In this document: piece after piece, positions 59,843 to 64,000 of the stretch
Position numbering within the stretch: the first letter of the stretch is position 1
How the letters are laid out: each line of letters opens with the position of its first letter
Source: Bradyrhizobium ontarionense
GTDB taxonomy: Bacteria > Pseudomonadota > Alphaproteobacteria > Rhizobiales > Xanthobacteraceae
Assembly: GCF_021088345.1 (NCBI RefSeq)
Contig: NZ_CP088156.1
Span: 7,679,001 to 7,743,000 of the forward strand
Length of the DNA: 64,000 nt
Direction of reading: 5' to 3'
The notes under the pieces: model-generated
What the model saw: only the letters and a program-made list of their open reading frames with translations
Database searches by the model: none
What the model was told of the DNA's origin: nothing
Position numbers and translations under genes: made by a program

Positions 59843-60792
59843 AAGTCATCATACCCTGAGTGAGATGATTCGGTTCGAATCGTCTCCGCACTGCAGGTTC
59901 GTCGTTGAGCATTGATCTTTCGCGCCGTGGGCTTCGGCTGATGTCGCGAGAGAGGCCCTATCTTGCTCCGTCGGTTCGGACCGCGCGGCGCTGACCGGCG
60001 CATCTGTGCGACCTTGTTGAATTCCAACGACGTCGCCGATGCAGGAACGCTTGCTTCTCCATGCGCTGCGCGTCGGAAAATGACACCCATCTCCATCAGC
60101 TCGCGGCCGAACGGGTGTGCGCCGCATGTGCCGTGCCGTCTGATTGCCGCAGCGCAGAAGCCGTCATCGCGTGGCCACGAAAGGATGGCATGGAGACCGC
60201 GTTCCGTCACGTTGCGGTCGAATCAGCCGCACGCGGCGAGATCGCGCATGGATTAACGCAGTTGATATCGCCTAATCTCGAAGGGGATTAGTAACTGTCG
60301 CTTCAGGGCTCGGAGCTGTCGCATGCACGACCCCGTTGATCAGCCCCGTCATCAGCCGAGTTCCGATATACATCGGGCTGGCGGTGAACCGGACTCTGCA
60401 ACACGGACCCCTGCGGTTCCATCCGATACGGTTCCACTGCTCCAGCTCGACCGGTCGCCTGCAATCGAGCCCGAGGCGGGCCTGGACCACGCAAGTGATG
60501 ATCACGGCGTGATCAGCCAGGAGGACCAAGACAAGCCGCCGCTCGTCATACCGACGATGTGGCGCTGATCACGGTGGTTTGTTCTTCCCCGGACTCGTGC
60601 AGCAAGCATCCCGTAGCGGTATTCCTGGCTGGCTAGGGAACCGGTTGAGGGCAGCAACCTCCGGTAACAACCGGATACCCGCGACTCACCTAGTGTAGTA
60701 GAGCAAACAAAGCCCTTCTTGGGGCGTTTCCTCCCTGGACTTGGGCCGCCTGGACCGATGGTGCAGGCGGCTCCCTTCTTTTTGGAGGTCGG
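59843..60792. other. Gene-poor stretch of about 950 bases
   Basis: No ORF here has a recognisable domain. The short frames at 60061-60291 and 60323-60568 (plus, 76 and 81 codons) might be real small genes but show no family signature. A possible hairpin near the right end is listed separately. No tRNA, CRISPR or insertion-sequence trace was seen. Confidence 0.45.
60745..60771 (+). terminator. Hairpin followed by T-rich tract
   Basis: GCCGCCTG (60745-60752) pairs with CAGGCGGC (60764-60771), and TCCCTTCTTTTT follows on the plus strand. The T tract suits a plus-strand terminator. The hairpin also lies just past the leuD stop on the minus strand and could act in both directions. Confidence 0.45.
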
Positions 60793-61413
60793 TCAGCTCT
60801 GGTTGTCTTCCAGTTGGACCCAGGGGCGTTGGCCCCTGTCGCGTTCTTCGAAGCCGACGATGTCGCCGGTGAGCGACAGCGCGAGGTCGAGATCGTCCCA
60901 GCCATTCAGCAGCTTGGTGCGCCAGATCGGATCGGCGGTGAATGAGAAGGTGCGGTTGCCGAGTCGGATCAGGCAGTCATTGAGATCGACCGTGATCGCG
61001 GTTCCCCCAGTCTGCAGCAGTGCGAGAATCTCCTCCACGTCGGCTTCGCCGACTCGCGCCGGCAGCAGGCCGTTGTTGACCGCATTGGAGGCGAAGATGT
61101 CGCCGAAGCTCGACGCGATCACGCAGCGAAAGCCGAAATCGGCCAGCGCGTAGACGGCCGCCTCGCGTGAGGAGCCGGCGCCGAAATTGCGCCTGGCCAC
61201 CAGCACCTCGGCGCCATCAGCGGTCGCCGCGTTGAGCGGGAAATCAGGCCGCGCCTCGCCCGTCTCGTCGAAGCGCATGTCGTGGAGCAGATATTGCCCG
61301 TAGCCGTCGGCGCGCGAGCGCTTCATGAAACGCGCCGGAATCAACTGATCGGTGTCGATGCTGGCGAGCGGCAGCGCGCAGGCGGTGGTCCGCAGGATAT
61401 CGAACGGCTTCAT
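60793..61413 (-). CDS. leuD: 3-isopropylmalate dehydratase small subunit
   Basis: A 206-residue protein starting at the ATG at 61413, overlapping the leuC stop by 4 bases. Motifs are MKPFDILRTTACALPLASIDTDQLIPARF, LVARRNFGAGSSREAAVYALAD and GDIFASNAVNNGLLP, all typical of LeuD. With LeuC it interconverts 2- and 3-isopropylmalate in leucine synthesis. A closely related pathway using a similar dehydratase is possible, because the coupled leuC-leuD arrangement with a flavin oxidoreductase is not the usual core layout. Confidence 0.92.
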   Translation of the reverse strand: MKPFDILRTTACALPLASIDTDQLIPARFMKRSRADGYGQYLLHDMRFDETGEARPDFPLNAATADGAEVLVARRNFGAGSSREAAVYALADFGFRCVIASSFGDIFASNAVNNGLLPARVGEADVEEILALLQTGGTAITVDLNDCLIRLGNRTFSFTADPIWRTKLLNGWDDLDLALSLTGDIVGFEERDRGQRPWVQLEDNQS

Positions 61414-62831
61414 ACGTCGCGCCTCAGCAGTGGTCTGATGTCGGTGAGATGGCCGGTCACCGCCGCGGCCGCGACCATCGCAGGTGACATCAGGTGCGTG
61501 CGCGCGCCGGGCCCCTGCCGGCCTTTGAAGTTTCGGTTGGTCGTGGAGGCGCAACGCTCACCCGATGGGACGAGGTCGCCGTTCATGCCGACGCACATCG
61601 AGCAGCCCGAGCCGACCCAGTCGAGGCCGGCAGCGATGAAGATGCGGTCGAGGCCTTCCTGCTCCGCCTGCTGCTTGACGAGGTGAGAGCCGGGCGAGAC
61701 CAGGCCGGGTACGCACGCCTTGCGGCCGGCGAGAACGTGGGCTGCGGCGCGCAGATCCTCAATGCGGCTGTTGGTGCAGGAGCCGATGAAGACGCGGTCG
61801 ATCCGGATCGTGTCGAGCGCCTGGCCCGCGGTCAGTCCCATGTAGTCCAGCGCCTCGCGCACATGGCTCGCGCGCGATGGATCGTCGAGACCGGCGGGGT
61901 CGGGCACGTGCGCGCCGATCGGCAGTGCGTCCTCCGGGCTGATGCCCCAGGTGACCGTCGGCGCGATGTCCAGGCCATCAAGCGCGATCTCGCGATCGAA
62001 GGCCGCGTCTGCATCGGTCGCGAGGTCATGCCAGGCGGCGATGGCGCGATCGAGCATCTCGCCCTCGGGCGCGAACGGTCGTCCCTTCACATAGGCGAAT
62101 GTGGTCTCGTCCGGCGCGATCATGCCGCAGCGGGCGCCGCTCTCGATCGCGAGGTTGCACAGCGTCAGCCGGCCTTCCATCGACAGCGCGCGGATCGTGG
62201 TTCCAGCATATTCGACCGAGTGCCCCTGCGCGCCGTCGGCGCCGATCTCGGCGATGATCGACAGCGCGATGTCCTTGGCGGTGATGCCGGGCGCGGTGGC
62301 GCCGTCGACGGTGATGCGCATCCGCTTCGGTTTTTTCTGCCACAGGCATTGCGTCAGCAGCACATGCGCGACCTCGGAGGCGCCGATGCCGAAGGCCAGC
62401 GCGCCGAACGCGCCATGCGTCGAGGTATGGCTGTCGCCGCAGACCATGGTGAGGCCGGGCAGGGTGAGACCCTGCTCGGGCCCGACCACGTGGACGATGC
62501 CCTGCCGCGGATCGTCGAAGCCGAAGATGCGGACGTCGTTGGCGCGGCAATTGTCGTCGAGCTGCCTGATCATGCCGGCGATGTCAGGCGCGATCTCGCT
62601 GAGCACGCGCGTCCGTGTCGGCACGTAATGATCGGCGACGCCGATCGTGAGGTCCGGGCGACGCACCTTGGCGTGCTTCTCCTTCAGCTTGTTGAAGGCG
62701 TGGAACGAGCCCTCATGCACGAGGTGACGGTCGATGAACAACAGGTCCGCGCCGTCCTCGCGGCGCGTCACCACATGCGCATCCCAGACCTTGTCGAACA
62801 GCGTGCGCTGCTGCCGTGCTTCATCCGTCAT
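61410..62831 (-). CDS. leuC: 3-isopropylmalate dehydratase large subunit
   Basis: A 473-residue aconitase-superfamily protein with TLFDKVWDAHVV, VCGDSHTSTHGAFGALAFG, IGSCTNSRIEDLR and GCSMCVGMNGDL; the three Cys in SCTN and CSMC hold the 4Fe-4S cluster. It forms the isopropylmalate isomerase with LeuD. The gene lies 61 bases after the oxidoreductase gene and overlaps leuD by 4. Confidence 0.94.
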   Translation of the reverse strand: MTDEARQQRTLFDKVWDAHVVTRREDGADLLFIDRHLVHEGSFHAFNKLKEKHAKVRRPDLTIGVADHYVPTRTRVLSEIAPDIAGMIRQLDDNCRANDVRIFGFDDPRQGIVHVVGPEQGLTLPGLTMVCGDSHTSTHGAFGALAFGIGASEVAHVLLTQCLWQKKPKRMRITVDGATAPGITAKDIALSIIAEIGADGAQGHSVEYAGTTIRALSMEGRLTLCNLAIESGARCGMIAPDETTFAYVKGRPFAPEGEMLDRAIAAWHDLATDADAAFDREIALDGLDIAPTVTWGISPEDALPIGAHVPDPAGLDDPSRASHVREALDYMGLTAGQALDTIRIDRVFIGSCTNSRIEDLRAAAHVLAGRKACVPGLVSPGSHLVKQQAEQEGLDRIFIAAGLDWVGSGCSMCVGMNGDLVPSGERCASTTNRNFKGRQGPGARTHLMSPAMVAAAAVTGHLTDIRPLLRRDV

Positions 62832-62892
62832 GCTTGCAGGTCCTCAACCGATCTCGTCATCAGCGCGCGACGGTTCTTCATGTCGTCATCCG

Positions 62893-64000
62893 TCATGCTG
62901 ATGGGAAGGGGGCGCGCGCCGCCATGTGGCCTTGATACGTCGCCTCCAGCGCCGTGCGCGGCGCATTGTTGTCGCCGGCCTGGATCACCGGCAGCCGGGC
63001 GCGGCGCAGGGAGAGATACAGCGTCTGGTCGGCGCGGTTGTGGTCGATCGCGATCAGCGCCGAGAAGCCGGCGAGGCGCTCGATGTCGCCGGTCGAGAGA
63101 TCCTCGACCTCCAAGACCTCGCCGTCGAACGATCGCACCGCGCGCAACGTCGCGATCCGCACCCTTCGCTCGCGAAGGCGGCGGCTGTTGGCGAGCGTCG
63201 AATAGACCGTGGTGCGCCAGGCGTAGCTCGCCGCGGGCACGAACAGCGTCACGGCCTTGCCGAGGTCGGCGAAATGTTCCAGCGCTGCCAGCGTGCCCCA
63301 TTCGCCGGTGCGGTCGAACACGGCAACCGACGCGCCGAGCCTGTCCGGCGCCTGGAGCGCGTCGGGCAGGGTCAACAAAGGTCCGCTGCCGGGAATAGAC
63401 ATCGCCGTGGTGGTCGAGCCCGTTGCCAGGATGATGCGATCGGCGCCGAATGCCGCAATCGCGGTGGCATCTGCTTCTGTGTTGAAGACGATGGAAATGC
63501 CGAGCCGCGTCAGCGCCGCGATCTGAAACTCCACGAACGCCGTGAAGTTGGCGCGCTTCGGCATCAGCCAGGCCGTGCGCAACTGCCCGCCGAGCCGATC
63601 GCTGCGCTCCCACAGCGTTACGTCGTGTCCGAGCGCGGCGGCGACACGCGCGGCCTCCAGCCCTGCGGGACCGCCGCCGATGACGAGGATTCTCTTCGCC
63701 GCAGCGCGCGGCAGCGCCTCGGGCTCTTCGAACTGGTCTTCCAGCCCCGCGATGGGATTGATCAGGCAGCGGATCGGCAGGTTCCGCTCCAGCATGCCGG
63801 CGCAGCCCTGGTTGCAGCCGATGCAACGGCGGATCTCGTCAAGGCGGCCCCCGATGGACTTCCTCACGATCGCCGGCTCGGCGAGATGCGCGCGTGCCAT
63901 GCCGACGGCATCCGCCTGTCCGCTCGCGATCATGGCATCGGCTTCATCCAGTCCGGTGAACCGGCACACCGCAAACACCGGCGTGTCGAAACCATCCGCG
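62893..64000 (-). CDS. FMN/FAD/4Fe-4S oxidoreductase of the dienoyl-CoA reductase family (partial)
   Basis: The frame is open to the right edge, so only the C-terminal ~369 residues are seen. They start with the end of an old-yellow-enzyme-type barrel (ADAVGMARAHLAEPAIV), then the 4Fe-4S Cys motif CIGCNQGCAGM...RCLINP, then an FAD/NAD fold with ILVIGGGPAGLEAARVAAALG and DRIILATGSTTT. This is the layout of 2,4-dienoyl-CoA reductase and of trimethylamine- or N-methylproline-type dehydrogenases. The substrate is not determinable from this part; an N-methylated amine would suit the amine genes to the left. Confidence 0.9.
   Translation of the reverse strand, partial: ADGFDTPVFAVCRFTGLDEADAMIASGQADAVGMARAHLAEPAIVRKSIGGRLDEIRRCIGCNQGCAGMLERNLPIRCLINPIAGLEDQFEEPEALPRAAAKRILVIGGGPAGLEAARVAAALGHDVTLWERSDRLGGQLRTAWLMPKRANFTAFVEFQIAALTRLGISIVFNTEADATAIAAFGADRIILATGSTTTAMSIPGSGPLLTLPDALQAPDRLGASVAVFDRTGEWGTLAALEHFADLGKAVTLFVPAASYAWRTTVYSTLANSRRLRERRVRIATLRAVRSFDGEVLEVEDLSTGDIERLAGFSALIAIDHNRADQTLYLSLRRARLPVIQAGDNNAPRTALEATYQGHMAARAPFPSA

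Noticed and set aside
60061..60568. Two small plus-strand ORFs downstream of the chemoreceptor
   Set aside because: They lack a family signature and clear ribosome sites; kept only as a note in the gene-poor region.
61494..63398. Plus-strand open frame of 634 codons
   Set aside because: Antisense to leuC and the oxidoreductase; no family features.

Overview
The window reads as a high-GC alphaproteobacterium, most likely a Bradyrhizobium or close relative. This is inferred from GC-rich codon use, rhizobial-type intergenic palindromes, an HcnABC/opine-oxidase-like trio and the style of the ABC operons; no rRNA gene or species marker is present. It falls into two parts that meet at position 46816, where the 3' half of a tRNA-Lys(CTT) gene lies between a natural-product gene cluster (left) and ordinary metabolic genes (right). 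That tRNA fragment is the expected scar of a genomic island inserted into tRNA-Lys, with the island lying to the left.

Positions 1-39838 hold one run of minus-strand genes, nearly all overlapping or separated by a few bases. In order of transcription: (a) 39838-33311, a loading NRPS FAAL-ACP-C-A-PCP-E whose A-domain code (DLTKIGEVGK) fits Asn, so it should make an N-acyl-D-Asn cap; (b) 33300-31759, a membrane-anchored serine peptidase with the ClbP/ZmaM layout (signal peptide, beta-lactamase fold, three C-terminal helices); (c) 31762-25279, a cassette for unusual PKS extender units: FkbH-like enzyme, ACP, discrete acyltransferase, 3-hydroxyacyl-CoA dehydrogenase-like enzyme, second ACP, acyl-CoA dehydrogenase-like enzyme, and a free-standing Ser adenylation domain (DVWHFSLIDK); (d) a GNAT acetyltransferase and a sulfotransferase; (e) the main assembly line: C-A(Gly)-PCP-KS-AT-KR-ACP, then KS-AT(dead)-KR-ACP-KS-AT-KR-ACP-C, then A(Ser-like)-PCP, then KS-AT-KR... 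running off the left edge.

Together these predict a zwittermicin/colibactin-style prodrug: a fatty acyl-D-Asn cap followed by a polyhydroxylated Gly/Ser polyketide built partly from aminomalonyl- and/or hydroxymalonyl-ACP. One PKS module has an AT that lost its active-site Ser and its small subdomain, so it probably depends on the discrete AT. The prodrug would be exported and the cap removed in the periplasm. No thioesterase, O-methyltransferase or MATE exporter is seen; the cluster continues beyond the left edge.

Positions 40407-46207 (minus strand) carry accessory genes: a band-7/SPFH membrane protein, a PvdE/SyrD-type cyclic-peptide ABC exporter, a one-helix hypothetical protein, an MbtH-like protein, a small hydrophobic protein and an Sfp-type phosphopantetheinyl transferase.

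Right of 46816: a LysR regulator diverges from a polyamine-type ABC operon (binding protein, ATPase, two permeases) followed by a DadA-like oxidase, three HcnABC-like opine/amine oxidase subunits, a RidA-like protein and an M20 peptidase, which look like an amine or opine uptake and catabolic unit. Then come a chemoreceptor with a Cache sensor, a gene-poor stretch, and minus-strand leuD, leuC and a partial FMN/FAD/4Fe-4S oxidoreductase cut by the right edge.
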